NCBI RefSeq assembly: GCF_008119665.1 | Contig: NZ_CP043046.1 | Span: forward strand, 6,014,001-6,078,000 | Length of the DNA stretch: 64,000 nt | Source: Pigmentiphaga aceris | GTDB taxonomy: Bacteria; Pseudomonadota; Gammaproteobacteria; Burkholderiales; Burkholderiaceae_B | Reading direction: 5' to 3' | Shown here: positions 38,491 through 47,793 of the stretch, one piece after another | How positions within the stretch are numbered: the first letter of the stretch is position 1 | Layout: the number at the start of each line of letters is the position of its first letter | Translations under genes and position numbers: made by a program | The notes under the pieces: generated by a model | The model's database searches: none | Seen by the model: the letters and a program-made list of their open reading frames with translations, nothing else | Told to the model about the DNA's origin: nothing

Positions 38491-39803
38491 AGGGCACCTC
38501 CGGCAGGGGCATCGATCACGGCAGTACCGTTCGCCAGTCGGCTGGCCGTTCTGCCCCCGAGGTCCAATTCCTTTGCGATTCGATCGTAGTAAGCACTCAC
38601 AAGTTCGTGATAGCGGGAATCGTCAAGCAGGAAGGCATCGTGGCCGTGGGGCGCATCGATCTCGGCGTAGGTCACGGGCCGGCCGTTGCGCAGCAAGGCT
38701 TCGACGATCTCGCGCGAGCGTTCGGGCGGGAAGCGCCAGTCGGTCGTAAACGAGGTCACCAGGAATTTTGCGGTCACCTTCCCCAGCGCACGCGCCAGGT
38801 CGCCCTTGGTGTCTTTGGACGGATCGAAATAATCCAGCGCGCGGGTGATCAGCAAGTAGGTATTGGCGTCGAAATAGTTCGAGAATTTCTCGCCCTGATA
38901 ACGCAGGTAGGACTCGACTTCGAATTCCACGTCATAGCCATACCGGAACGCGCCATCGGCACCCGGTGCGCGCTGGGCACGGCCGAATTTTTCGGCCATG
39001 TCGTCGTCCGACAGGTAGGTGATGTGGCCCACCATGCGCGCCACCGCCAGGCCGCGACGCGGCACGGTGTCGTGCGCGTAATAGTTGCCGCCGTGGAAAT
39101 CGGGGTCGGTGATGATCGCGCGGCGCGCGACTTCGTTGAAGCCGATGTTCTGCGCCGACAGGCGCGGCGTGCTGGCAACCACCACGCAGTGGCCCAGGCG
39201 TTCCGGGTAGGCAATTGCCCAGTGCAGTGCCTGCATGCCGCCCAGCGAGCCGCCCATGACGGCGGCAAAGCGTTCGATGCCCAGCTCGTCGGCCACGCGC
39301 GCCTGGGCGTTGACCCAGTCTTCCACCGTCAAGACCGGAAATGCCGCGCCGTAAGGCGTGCCGGTGGCCGGATCGATGCTGCTTGGGCCGGTAGAGCCGA
39401 AACATGAACCCAGGTTGTTGATGCCGATGACAAAAAAGCGATCGGTATCCAGCGCCTTGCCCGGGCCGACCATGTTGTCCCACCAGCCTACGTCCTTCGG
39501 GTTGTCGGCATGAATGCCGGCCACGTGGTGCGAGGCGTTGAGCGCGTGGCAGACCAGCACCGCATTGCTGCGGGCGGCGTTCAGCTCGCCATAGGTCTCG
39601 ACCATCAGCGAGTACGGGCCGAAGGACGCGCCGCTGGCAAGTTTCAGCGGTTCGGCAAAATAAATGGAACGGGGCTCGACGACACCAACTGAGCCAGCAG
39701 GCAGCTGGAGTGCAGCAATATCGGAGTCAGTGCGGGAATCAGCACGGGAACCGGCATCAGAACCGGAATGCGGGACGGCAGTACGCTCGACAGGCGAAGA
39801 CAC
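38487..39803 (-). CDS. metX: Homoserine O-acyltransferase MetX
   Basis: Activates homoserine for methionine synthesis; alpha/beta-hydrolase fold, 438 residues. [22 protein letters not shown] and the nucleophile elbow [12 protein letters not shown] are typical; the catalytic Asp and His lie in TDWRFPPER and APHGHDAFL. Betaproteobacterial members of this clade often use succinyl-CoA rather than acetyl-CoA, which sequence alone cannot settle here. It starts at GTG with AGAGG nine bases upstream. The first 35 residues are Ser/Asp/Arg-rich and unconserved. First gene of metX-metW. Confidence 0.95.
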   Translation of the reverse strand: MSSPVERTAVPHSGSDAGSRADSRTDSDIAALQLPAGSVGVVEPRSIYFAEPLKLASGASFGPYSLMVETYGELNAARSNAVLVCHALNASHHVAGIHADNPKDVGWWDNMVGPGKALDTDRFFVIGINNLGSCFGSTGPSSIDPATGTPYGAAFPVLTVEDWVNAQARVADELGIERFAAVMGGSLGGMQALHWAIAYPERLGHCVVVASTPRLSAQNIGFNEVARRAIITDPDFHGGNYYAHDTVPRRGLAVARMVGHITYLSDDDMAEKFGRAQRAPGADGAFRYGYDVEFEVESYLRYQGEKFSNYFDANTYLLITRALDYFDPSKDTKGDLARALGKVTAKFLVTSFTTDWRFPPERSREIVEALLRNGRPVTYAEIDAPHGHDAFLLDDSRYHELVSAYYDRIAKELDLGGRTASRLANGTAVIDAPAGGAL

Positions 39804-40027
39804 GCGGCAAAACCTCTTTAGCGGAATTTATGAGGCGCCCGCAAGCGATAGCAAATCGGCGCCGAAACAGAAAGAAATTGTACACCGCGGCTCAGGACTG
39901 CATTTTTCCTGGCGCTGATACGGTGGTTCGCTGACGATGTGCGGGAAAGATATCGGACCTTCAACACCAGTTGCTCGGGCCGAGCACCTGCGACCATGAT
40001 GAAAGCAATCGCCCCATCAATGCCCGT

Positions 40028-40897
40028 CTACAGCTCCATATTGCCCAGCAGACCCAACATCAGCGCCCGCGCCACGGCGGCCTGCTTGTTGTTGACGTTG
40101 AGCTTGCCGAACGCGTTACCCAGGTGGAAATTCACCGTTCGTTCCCGGACTTCCAGAATCTGCGCGGTTTCCCAGCTGGTTTTGCCCACCGCGGCCCAAT
40201 GCAGGCATTCGGCTTCGCGCGACGACAATCGGGTGTCCACCTGCACCCCCGACAATGCAGTCGGCAGACGCTGGTGAGCATCAAGCGCCAGCAAGGCCGC
40301 GTGATTGGCAATGGCGTGGCACAACGGCAGTTCAACCATGTCCCGGGTGCCGTCAGACCAGCCGATCATCAAGGCACCCTGGGGTGACCCGGACAGACGA
40401 CCTTCGACACGCAGCATCAAACCGGCTTGCACGCCGTCGAACAAAGCCGCTCGCACGTCGGCGTCGTGCACGAATCGGCCGTCTGGCGACAGACGATTCA
40501 AGGACACCACGCTTTGCGGCTCAAGCCGGGGAAGCGTGACCAGCAGCTTGCGCAGCGCGGGCATTTGCTCGGCACGCCAGCGTGGCGAACCGGCCTCGTA
40601 GACGGTACTGACTTCCGGTGCGTCAGGATTGCGATACACCACCAGCCACATGCGTGATGCGCCAAGCGCCAGACACACGCGCTGGAAAGCGCTCACCAGG
40701 TCTTTGCGTGCCAGCGCACGCGGCAGGCCGAGCAGACCGTCGAGCGCTTCGGCACAACGGCTGATCATCAAGTCCTGGGCCACAGGAGCCAGGATGCCTG
40801 GTCGGAGACGAACACCGGCCTCGACGCAGTCGGTTGCCCTGGTGTCGATGGGAAGTGCCGTTACGCCTCGGAAATGACGGGCCGGGTCTTGAGTCAT
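40028..40897 (-). CDS. LuxR-family regulator (solo)
   Basis: A 289-residue regulator. The C-terminal HTH of the LuxR/FixJ type (about 225-285) reads LSSREAECLHWAAVGKTSWETAQIL then RTVNFHLGNAFGKLNVNNKQAAVARAL, very close to acyl-homoserine-lactone regulators. The N-terminal 180 residues have the length and general pattern of an autoinducer-binding domain, including the Trp/Tyr-rich segment MWLVVYRN. The ATG at 40897 has AGGGA seven bases upstream. No luxI synthase is in the window, so it appears to be an orphan that may sense signals of other bacteria. Confidence 0.87.
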   Translation of the reverse strand: MTQDPARHFRGVTALPIDTRATDCVEAGVRLRPGILAPVAQDLMISRCAEALDGLLGLPRALARKDLVSAFQRVCLALGASRMWLVVYRNPDAPEVSTVYEAGSPRWRAEQMPALRKLLVTLPRLEPQSVVSLNRLSPDGRFVHDADVRAALFDGVQAGLMLRVEGRLSGSPQGALMIGWSDGTRDMVELPLCHAIANHAALLALDAHQRLPTALSGVQVDTRLSSREAECLHWAAVGKTSWETAQILEVRERTVNFHLGNAFGKLNVNNKQAAVARALMLGLLGNMEL

Positions 40898-41021
40898 GGG
40901 CAATCCCTGATGGTCGTAATATTCTGTTGCCGATTACGTCTTCAGGCAAGGCTGAAAGATATCGAGCCTTGGTCTTCTGCATTCACTTGCGAATTCTGTC
41001 GTCTACGTGCAAATCCGGCAG

Positions 41022-42749
41022 TCAGATGTCGAGCACGCTCAGATCGAAGGGTACGGCACGGTTCAGCGAATTGGCCAATCTGGCCCGCAACGCATTCGAA
41101 TGTGCCTGCAAAACCTCTCGTTTCACTTCCAATAGTTGGTGAGGATGCATCGAAAACTGCGTCAAGCCTAGTGCCAGCAATAAGCGGGTGTACGTGACAT
41201 CACCCGCCATCTCGCCACACACGGCGACTGGCTTGCCAGCTCGTGCACCGGCGTTGATGGTCTGTGCAATCAGGCGCAGCACAGCCGGATGCAAAGGATC
41301 GTACAAAGCCGCCACTTCCGGGTCGGCGCGATCGATGGCCAGCGTGTACTGGATCAGATCGTTGGTGCCGATCGACAGATAATCGAAGGCTTCCACGAAG
41401 GGTTCGATCGCAATCGCCGCCGCCGGTACTTCGATCATTGCGCCGACTTCAATCTTCTCAGCAAAAGCCTGGCCACGGGCACGCAGTTCCTGGCGAGCGG
41501 ATTCGATTGCCGCATACAACCCGACCACTTCGTGCTGATGCGCAACCATCGGCACCAGCAGACGGATCGGGCCGTGCGCAGAGGCGCGCAGCAAAGCACG
41601 CAGCTGTGTCGCAAACAAAGCCGGACGCGCCAGGCAATAGCGGATGGCCCGCTGGCCCAACGCAGGATTGATCGCCACGGTCGCTTCGCCGTCGAGCGTC
41701 TTGTCGGCACCGATATCGAGCGTGCGAATGGTGACCGGCCGCCCTGCCATGGTCTGCACGACCTTGGCGTAGGCCGCATATTGCTCTTCCTCATCGGGCA
41801 GTTCGGCTCGGCCCATGAACAGGAATTCACTGCGGAACAGCCCAATGCCATCGGCCCCCGCGTCCAGCGCAGCCTGCGCTTCTTCGGGCAACTCGATATT
41901 GGCGTACATGCCGACTTCGACACCGTCGAGGGTGACAGCCGGCACATCACGCAAGGACGCCAAGTCTGCGCGAGCGAGCGCATACTGCGCCTGCAAGCCC
42001 TGGTAATGCGTCAGCACCCGGGTAGATGGGTTGATCAAGGCCACCCCGGCAATGCCGTCGACGATGACCAGGTCACCATCCTTGATCAAGGTGCGCGCGG
42101 TGTTCAGCGCCACAACTGCCGGCACACCCATGCTGCGGGCAACGATTGCCGTGTGCGATGTTGCACCACCCAGGTCGGTGCAGAAGGCCGCGAAGCGGCC
42201 GCCGCGCAACTTCAACATATCGGCAGGCGAAATGTCGTGCGCAATGACGATCAGCGGTTCGTCGCTGTCGATGCGCTTGGGCGTGGTCGCGCCTTTGTCG
42301 GTACCGGCCAGCTCGTCCAGCACACGTTCGATCACCTGACGAACATCGTTGCCGCGCTCGCGCAGGTATTCGTCTTCCATCTGCGCGAACTGCTCGGCCA
42401 GCAACTGACCTTGCGTAGTAAGCGCCCACTCGGCGTTATAACCACGCTCGCGAATCAGGCTGAGCGGTTCTTCGGAAATCGTGGCATCGGCCAGCAACAG
42501 GCCGTGCACATGCAGGAAGGCATCGAGTTCGGGGGGCGCATCGTCAGGCAGGCTTTCGGCCAGTTGCACCAGCTCTTCGCGCGCAACCGTGATGGCGCGG
42601 GTAAAACGCGCGCACTCGGCCTCGATGTCTTCGGGCGCAACGCGATAGTGCGCGACTTCCAGAGCCGCCGCGCCAAGTACGATGGCGCGACCCACCGCAT
42701 AACCGCGTGACACGCCGAGCCCATGAAGAGCGAGCAGCGTGTCGCTCAT
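41022..42749 (-). CDS. ptsI: Phosphoenolpyruvate-protein phosphotransferase (EI)
   Basis: Enzyme I of the PTS: takes phosphate from PEP and passes it to HPr; cytosolic, 575 residues. The phosphorylated histidine lies in GGATSHTAIVARSMGVPAV, the PEP-binding region includes GIGLFRSEFLFM, and the active-site cysteine is in VCGEMAGD. The ATG at 42749 overlaps the ptsH stop (TGATG) with AAGG six bases upstream; a GTG three bases earlier is possible. Last gene of gshB-EIIA-ptsH-ptsI. Confidence 0.97.
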   Translation of the reverse strand: MSDTLLALHGLGVSRGYAVGRAIVLGAAALEVAHYRVAPEDIEAECARFTRAITVAREELVQLAESLPDDAPPELDAFLHVHGLLLADATISEEPLSLIRERGYNAEWALTTQGQLLAEQFAQMEDEYLRERGNDVRQVIERVLDELAGTDKGATTPKRIDSDEPLIVIAHDISPADMLKLRGGRFAAFCTDLGGATSHTAIVARSMGVPAVVALNTARTLIKDGDLVIVDGIAGVALINPSTRVLTHYQGLQAQYALARADLASLRDVPAVTLDGVEVGMYANIELPEEAQAALDAGADGIGLFRSEFLFMGRAELPDEEEQYAAYAKVVQTMAGRPVTIRTLDIGADKTLDGEATVAINPALGQRAIRYCLARPALFATQLRALLRASAHGPIRLLVPMVAHQHEVVGLYAAIESARQELRARGQAFAEKIEVGAMIEVPAAAIAIEPFVEAFDYLSIGTNDLIQYTLAIDRADPEVAALYDPLHPAVLRLIAQTINAGARAGKPVAVCGEMAGDVTYTRLLLALGLTQFSMHPHQLLEVKREVLQAHSNALRARLANSLNRAVPFDLSVLDI

Positions 42750-43018
42750 CACGAACCTTCGCCGAACTTGTCGTTGAACAGGGCCACGATCTCTTCCAGT
42801 GCGCGATCGGCATCGGCACCTTCGGCATCAACGGTGACTGTCGTGCCCAGGCCGGCGGCCAGCATCATCACACCCATGATGCTTTTTGCATTGACGCGGC
42901 GTGAGCCGCGCGCAATGAAAATCTCGCATTTGAATTTGCTGGCCAGCTGCGTGAGCTTGGCCGAGGCGCGGGCGTGCAAGCCCAGCTTGTTGGTGATCGT
43001 GATATCGACTGAAGGCAT
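42749..43018 (-). CDS. ptsH: Phosphocarrier protein HPr
   Basis: An 89-residue PTS carrier. His15 in NKLGLHARAS accepts phosphate from EI. Ser46 in AKSIMGVMML corresponds to the regulatory site used by HPr kinase, whose gene is not in this window. It is coupled to ptsI downstream and preceded by the EIIA gene. Confidence 0.97.
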   Translation of the reverse strand: MPSVDITITNKLGLHARASAKLTQLASKFKCEIFIARGSRRVNAKSIMGVMMLAAGLGTTVTVDAEGADADRALEEIVALFNDKFGEGS

Positions 43019-43078
43019 CGTGGGCGGGTCTCGGGGCGAAACTAAGATGAACGACGCAGGTAAATTTTCAGAGCAGGG

Positions 43079-43495
43079 TCAAAGCGCAGGCGGGGCCATG
43101 CAATCGACCGTCACCATGCCTTGCACACCACCACTGCGGGCGTGGTGGGCAGCATCGGCCAGTGACAAGTGGCGGTATGTCAGCGCGCGCAACAGCATGG
43201 GTGCGTTGACACCCGCCACCAGCAAGGCTTCGTGGCCGATGGTTGCCGCCTGTTCAATCGCGCGGGTCGCCGCGTTGGCAGGGGTTGCGCCAAGCAGGTC
43301 GACGAGAACCAGCACACCGGTTCCCTGGTCGATGCGACGAATGGCGTCGAACACGGCGGCCGTTGTGGCCTCGGGGTCATCGCTGGCCCCGACATCATAG
43401 GGCAGCACGCTCTCGACCGCACCCAGGACATGGGTGCCGCAAGACAGCAACGCGGTGGCAAGCGGCGCGTGCGCGACGACCACGACGCCGATCAT
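43079..43495 (-). CDS. PTS mannose-family EIIA-like protein
   Basis: A 138-residue EIIA of the mannose/fructose/sorbose family. MIGVVVVAHAPLA holds the phosphorylated His9; VLVLVDLLGATPANAA is the conserved domain core. No EIIB, EIIC or EIID gene is present here, so this short chain EI-HPr-EIIA is probably regulatory rather than a sugar importer, as in other betaproteobacteria. Its start overlaps the gshB stop by four bases (ATGA). Confidence 0.92.
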   Translation of the reverse strand: MIGVVVVAHAPLATALLSCGTHVLGAVESVLPYDVGASDDPEATTAAVFDAIRRIDQGTGVLVLVDLLGATPANAATRAIEQAATIGHEALLVAGVNAPMLLRALTYRHLSLADAAHHARSGGVQGMVTVDCMAPPAL

Positions 43496-44451
43496 GACGT
43501 GGCCACGGCAGCTTCAAGTGCCTGCGCAAACATTGCGCCGACATCGAAACCGGTTTGTTCAGTGATTTCAACAAAGCAGGTCGGGCTGGTGACGTTGATC
43601 TCGGTGATGTAGTCACCGATCACGTCCAGACCCACCAGCAACAGACCGCGAGCAGCCAGGATCGGGCCCAGCTCGTTGGCCAGTTCCAGGTCGCGCGCCG
43701 ACAGCGGCTGCGCCACCCCACGGCCACCCGCCGCCAGATTGCCACGCGTTTCACCCGCCATCGGGATGCGCGCCAGGCAATACGGCACCGGCTTGCCGCC
43801 GATGATCAGAATGCGCTTGTCGCCGTCCACGATCTCGGGGATGTAGCGTTGCGCCATGATGGTCTGCGTGCCGTAGGCCGTCAGCGATTCCAGGATGGCG
43901 TTGAAGTTGATCTCGCCTTCGCGCAGCCGGAAGATGCCGGTGCCGCCCATGCCGTCCAGCGGCTTGACGATCACATCCTTGTGTTCCGCATAGAACGCCT
44001 TGACCCGCGCGGCGTCGCGCGTGACCAGGTTGGGAACGGTCAGATGCGGAAACTCGCAGATGGCGAGCTTCTCGGGATGGTTGCGAATGGCCGAACCCGT
44101 GTTGAATACGCGCGCACCCTGCGCCTGGGCGCGATCGAACAACTGGGTGGCGTAGACATATTCCATGTCGAACGGCGGATCTTTGCGCATCAGCACCGCA
44201 TCGAAAGACGCCAGCGTCACGTCGACCGGTGTCGATTCCGTCCACCAATCCTTGCCGTGCAGGTCTGCATCGGCAACCAGCGAAATCGGCGTCGCGCGAA
44301 CCGACACTTGGCCGGATTCGACGAACAGATCATCTTGCAATGCAACACTTAACTGGTGTCCGCGTGCGTTCAACGCACGCATCATGGCAACCGACGAATC
44401 CTTGTATGCCTTGAGTTTCGGCAGCGGATCTAGAACGAGGAGTACGTGCAT
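43492..44451 (-). CDS. gshB: Glutathione synthetase
   Basis: Joins gamma-glutamylcysteine and glycine using ATP; cytosolic ATP-grasp enzyme of 319 residues. KDVIVKPLDGMGGTGIFRL is the glycine-rich ATP-binding loop, RKDPPFDMEY the substrate loop, and EINVTSPTCFVEI the metal-binding C-terminus. The ATG at 44451 (MHVLLVLDPLPKLKAYKDSS) is favoured over an earlier one six codons upstream. First gene of the operon leading to the PTS genes. Glutathione is a substrate of CydDC encoded earlier in the window. Confidence 0.97.
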   Translation of the reverse strand: MHVLLVLDPLPKLKAYKDSSVAMMRALNARGHQLSVALQDDLFVESGQVSVRATPISLVADADLHGKDWWTESTPVDVTLASFDAVLMRKDPPFDMEYVYATQLFDRAQAQGARVFNTGSAIRNHPEKLAICEFPHLTVPNLVTRDAARVKAFYAEHKDVIVKPLDGMGGTGIFRLREGEINFNAILESLTAYGTQTIMAQRYIPEIVDGDKRILIIGGKPVPYCLARIPMAGETRGNLAAGGRGVAQPLSARDLELANELGPILAARGLLLVGLDVIGDYITEINVTSPTCFVEITEQTGFDVGAMFAQALEAAVATS

Positions 44452-44527
44452 GGGGCCTTGCCTCGGCAAAGAGCGTGAGGCCGCGTGGATGCTGCATTGC
44501 AGCGATTCGCAACGGCGGGAACGAACG

Positions 44528-44557
44528 ATTCTAGCGCGGCGTTGAACACCCGGTCAG
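44528..44557 (-). promoter_or_regulatory. Candidate promoter of the gshB-pts operon
   Basis: On the minus strand CTGACC, an 18-base spacer, and TAGAAT, ending 77 bases before the gshB start. The -10 matches five of six consensus bases and the -35 four of six. Confidence 0.45.
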
Positions 44558-44619
44558 CAGCTTGTGAAAACCTCGCTATCGGTTTCCCTAGGATGTCTTG
44601 AAGCACGGGAACAAAAGGC

Positions 44620-44848
44620 GGAGTATCCGGTTCCACGCGGTCGACAAGCCGGAACAACACGGCAGAAGAACCGCAGGCACCCAAAGAAAAATTGCACGCC
44701 GAGTACCGCGCACCCAAGCTCGATAAAAAAGCGGACCGGCCAAGCAGTTGGACGCAGCAGTCAAAAACAAGCAGCTAAAACAAAGCACCCGCATACAAAA
44801 GCTGCAGCACGAGCACCCAATTCAAAGCCTGCCGCGCACCCTTGCAGC
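44620..44848 (+). pseudogene. Possible decayed histone H1-like Lys/Ala-rich gene, otherwise empty spacer
   Basis: This part of a 464-base spacer between gshB and amtB is purine-rich. One plus-strand frame reads KQAAKTKHPHTKAAARAPNS and then KPAAHPCSKKK, like the Lys/Ala/Pro tail of bacterial H1-like proteins; another frame upstream reads PKEKLHAEYRAPKLDKKAD. No single frame with a start covers both. It could be a broken H1-like gene or chance from A/G/C-rich DNA. Nothing else coding is seen between gshB and amtB. Confidence 0.25.
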
Positions 44849-44875
44849 AAAAAAAAAGGGGCGCCGAAGCGCCCC
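44849..44875 (-). terminator. Intrinsic terminator of amtB
   Basis: GGGGCGC-CGAA-GCGCCCC stem-loop, followed on the minus strand by nine T residues. It closes the porin-glnK-amtB operon about 40 bases past the amtB stop. Confidence 0.93.
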
Positions 44876-44915
44876 AAAAGGAGATCCCTGCCGGGGGCAC
44901 CCACCCCCTGCAGGT

Positions 44916-46319
44916 TTAGGAGTGGTACGCCGACTCGCCGTGAGACGAGATGTCCAGACCTTCGCGCTCTTCTTCTTCAGTAACGCGCAGGCCGATCAGC
45001 GTATCCACAATCTTGTACGCAACTACAGAAACCACACCCGTCCAGACGATGGTCAGCAGAATTGCCTTCAGCTGAACCCAGACGGCACCCAGGATCGGCG
45101 CGGAGGTGATTGCACCGTCCACCAGGAGTCCCGGACCACCCAGCCACGTAGCGTTGAACACGCCAGTGAGCAAGGCCCCTACGATACCACCGACGCCGTG
45201 TACGCCAAAGACATCCAGCGAATCATCGGCACCCAGCGCACGCTTCAGACCGTTGACGCCCCACACGCAGACCGCGCCGCAAACCAGACCGATGACCAGC
45301 GCGCCCACCGGGCCCACCAAGCCAGCGCCCGGGGTGATACCAACCAGACCAGCCACTGCACCTGAAGCAGCACCCAGCATCGACGGCTTGCCCTTCAAGA
45401 CCCACTCGGTCAGCACCCAAGCCAGCACAGCACCAGCCGTAGCAACCAGGGTGTTGATGAAGGCCAGCGACGCGGTGTTGTTGGCTTGCAGTGCCGAACC
45501 AGCGTTGAAGCCGAACCAGCCCACCCACAGCAGCGCTGCGCCGATCAGGGTCATGGGCAGGTTGTGCGGCGACATGGCTTCCTTGCCGTAGCCGATACGC
45601 TTGCCGATCACGTAGGCACCCACCAGACCGGCGATACCGGCGTTGATGTGCACGACAGTGCCGCCTGCGAAGTCCAGCGCGCCCCAGCTCATGATCAGGC
45701 CAGGTGCCGTTTCCGAGGCGAACCACACCATGTGGGCAACCGGAATGTAGGCGAAGGTGAACCACAGCACAGTGAACAGCAGCACGGCCGAGAAGCGGGC
45801 ACGTTCAGCAAAGGCACCGACAATCAGCGCGCAGGTGATACCGGCGAAGGTAGCCTGGAACGCAACGAAGCTGAGTTCAGGAACGGTGCCCGACAGCGCG
45901 AAGTTGCCGGTGACCGGATCGAACATGCCACCCAGGAAGACCTTGCTGAAACCGCCGAAGAACGCATTGCCTTCGGTGAATGCCAGCGAGTAACCGTAGA
46001 TGAACCACAGCACGACGGCCAGCGAGAAGGTCACCAGGACCTGCATCAGCACCGACAGCACGTTCTTGCTGCGAACCAGGCCGCCGTAGAACAGCGCCAG
46101 GCCCGGTGCCACCATCAGCAGAACCAGAATGGTGGAAATGCTCAGCCAGGCCACGTCGGCCTTGACCAGTTCAGGGGTTGCAGCAGCGACCACGGCTGCT
46201 GCGGCAGCTTCGGCAGGTGCGGCCGCAGCCGGTGCGGGCGTGGTTTGCGCAACAGCGCTTGTCACACCCATGAAGCCCAGGCATAGGGCTACGAGGAAAG
46301 ATGCCAGATATTTTTTCAT
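44916..46319 (-). CDS. amtB: Ammonium channel AmtB
   Basis: Trimeric inner-membrane ammonia/ammonium channel, 467 residues. A signal-like N-terminal segment (residues 1-24) and an Ala-rich linker precede about eleven helices. Conserved parts include LVRSKNVLSVLMQVL, FGALDFAGGTVVHINAG-type sequence seen here as WGALDFAGGTVVHINAG, and the pore histidine stretch FGVHGVGGIVGALLTG. The C-terminal tail DISSHGESAYHS is the PII-binding tail. The ATG at 46319 yields the expected signal sequence. GlnK, encoded 25 bases upstream, blocks the channel under nitrogen excess. Confidence 0.97.
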   Translation of the reverse strand: MKKYLASFLVALCLGFMGVTSAVAQTTPAPAAAAPAEAAAAAVVAAATPELVKADVAWLSISTILVLLMVAPGLALFYGGLVRSKNVLSVLMQVLVTFSLAVVLWFIYGYSLAFTEGNAFFGGFSKVFLGGMFDPVTGNFALSGTVPELSFVAFQATFAGITCALIVGAFAERARFSAVLLFTVLWFTFAYIPVAHMVWFASETAPGLIMSWGALDFAGGTVVHINAGIAGLVGAYVIGKRIGYGKEAMSPHNLPMTLIGAALLWVGWFGFNAGSALQANNTASLAFINTLVATAGAVLAWVLTEWVLKGKPSMLGAASGAVAGLVGITPGAGLVGPVGALVIGLVCGAVCVWGVNGLKRALGADDSLDVFGVHGVGGIVGALLTGVFNATWLGGPGLLVDGAITSAPILGAVWVQLKAILLTIVWTGVVSVVAYKIVDTLIGLRVTEEEEREGLDISSHGESAYHS

Positions 46320-46344
46320 GTTGTCTGCCGTATCGTCAGAGGCT

Positions 46345-46719
<375 letters not shown>

Positions 46720-46751
46720 TCAGCTGCGCTGGCGGCCCGTATAGCTTCGAA

Positions 46752-47489
46752 TCAGAAGGCCTTGCTGAGGCTGACGACCAGACCGGTACGGCCTGCGTCA
46801 CGCCCCTTGGTCGTCAGGTACCAGTTCTTTTCGCTGGTTGCGACAACCGAAGCACCAAGCAGCCAGCCGTTCAGGTCCTTGGTCACGCCAACCTTGTAGT
46901 CAAGGTAGTGATCCAGGTCCTCGCCATTGGCATTGACCGACTTCTTGAGCTTTTGATAACCGACGTGGGCGTTTGCGCCCCAGCCGCTGCCCAGGTCGAA
47001 GTTCAGGCCCAGGTCGAGGTAATGCGTATTTTTGGTGCCCGGTGCGCCGAAGAAATCGGACACACCATGCGAGTACTTGGCAGTGAAGGGACCGTAGGTG
47101 CCCGCCACATACAGCTCGGTGTTGTCGATGGTGCCGCCCTTGGCAGCGGTCGAACCCGGGTAGTAGTAGTACAGAACACCGACGTCGTAGCCGAAGTCAC
47201 CGGCCTTGCCCTTGTAGCCGCCGTAGAAGTCCATCTCGATATTGCCGCCGCCGTACAGCTCGCTGGCAACGTTGGAATTCCAGTTGCCGGCGTAGAGGCC
47301 GGACTTATGGGCAAAGTCGAAGCCCCCCTGAATGGCAGGCTTCAGATTGGTCTGCGAGAACCCGCGAAAACGGTAGTCGCTGAACAAGCCGGCATTGCCC
47401 GTGAACGTGAAATCGGGCTCGGCCTGGGCGAACGCAGGCGACACACAAAGCGCAGTCAGGATTGCAGCAAACAGCCGGGTCGTTTTCAT
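46752..47489 (-). CDS. TorF-family putative porin
   Basis: A 245-residue outer-membrane beta-barrel protein. A signal peptide ends AFA before QAEPDF, then FTGNAGLFSDYRFRGFSQTN, the opening of this conserved family. Repeated aromatic-terminated strands follow, and the protein ends with a Phe (SLSKAF), as barrel proteins do. It is the first gene of a nitrogen-regulated operon with glnK and amtB, suggesting a role in uptake of a nitrogenous solute under starvation. Confidence 0.88.
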   Translation of the reverse strand: MKTTRLFAAILTALCVSPAFAQAEPDFTFTGNAGLFSDYRFRGFSQTNLKPAIQGGFDFAHKSGLYAGNWNSNVASELYGGGNIEMDFYGGYKGKAGDFGYDVGVLYYYYPGSTAAKGGTIDNTELYVAGTYGPFTAKYSHGVSDFFGAPGTKNTHYLDLGLNFDLGSGWGANAHVGYQKLKKSVNANGEDLDHYLDYKVGVTKDLNGWLLGASVVATSEKNWYLTTKGRDAGRTGLVVSLSKAF

Positions 47490-47556
47490 GAGGGTGGTTC
47501 CGAAACTGAAGCAGACAGGGGGACCAGTAAGTTTTTACCGGCGACACTCTGCCTAA

Positions 47557-47572
47557 TGCATTTCCTGTGCCA
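47557..47572 (-). promoter_or_regulatory. Sigma-54 promoter of the porin-glnK-amtB operon
   Basis: On the minus strand TGGCACAGGAAATGCA. The invariant GG and GC elements are ten bases apart, and the -24 half (TGGCAC) is perfect; the -12 half is TGC with one mismatch to TTGC. It lies 68 bases before the porin start. Agrees with the known NtrC control of glnK-amtB. Confidence 0.75.
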
Positions 47573-47657
47573 TGTCGCAAAACGCTTATAAATCAACAAC
47601 TTAGAAATTAGGGTATTTCCTATCCCTGTTTTGGTGCGTCACGTTTGGACACCGCCC

Positions 47658-47674
47658 CGCACCACCCAGGTGCA
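47658..47674. promoter_or_regulatory. NtrC-like enhancer site
   Basis: CGCACCACCCAGGTGCA matches the NtrC consensus TGCACCA-N3-TGGTGCA at all but two half-site positions. It lies about 100 bases upstream of the sigma-54 promoter, the usual enhancer distance. A single half-site TTGGTGC occurs nearer, at 47631-47637. The rest of this 304-base spacer holds only the ubiK upstream region. Confidence 0.65.
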
Positions 47675-47793
47675 TTCGAAGGCCCTGCGACCCATGACGG
47701 TGCGTTGCCCGCAGCGTGTGCAAGCGCAGCAATACAGCAATCGGCCCCGACGACTACACTGTGGTCAATCGTCACTTTCAGCAGGAAAACGCC

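Noticed and set aside
41289..42710. A 473-codon plus-strand open frame
   Set aside because: Antisense to ptsI, whose catalytic motifs are all present.
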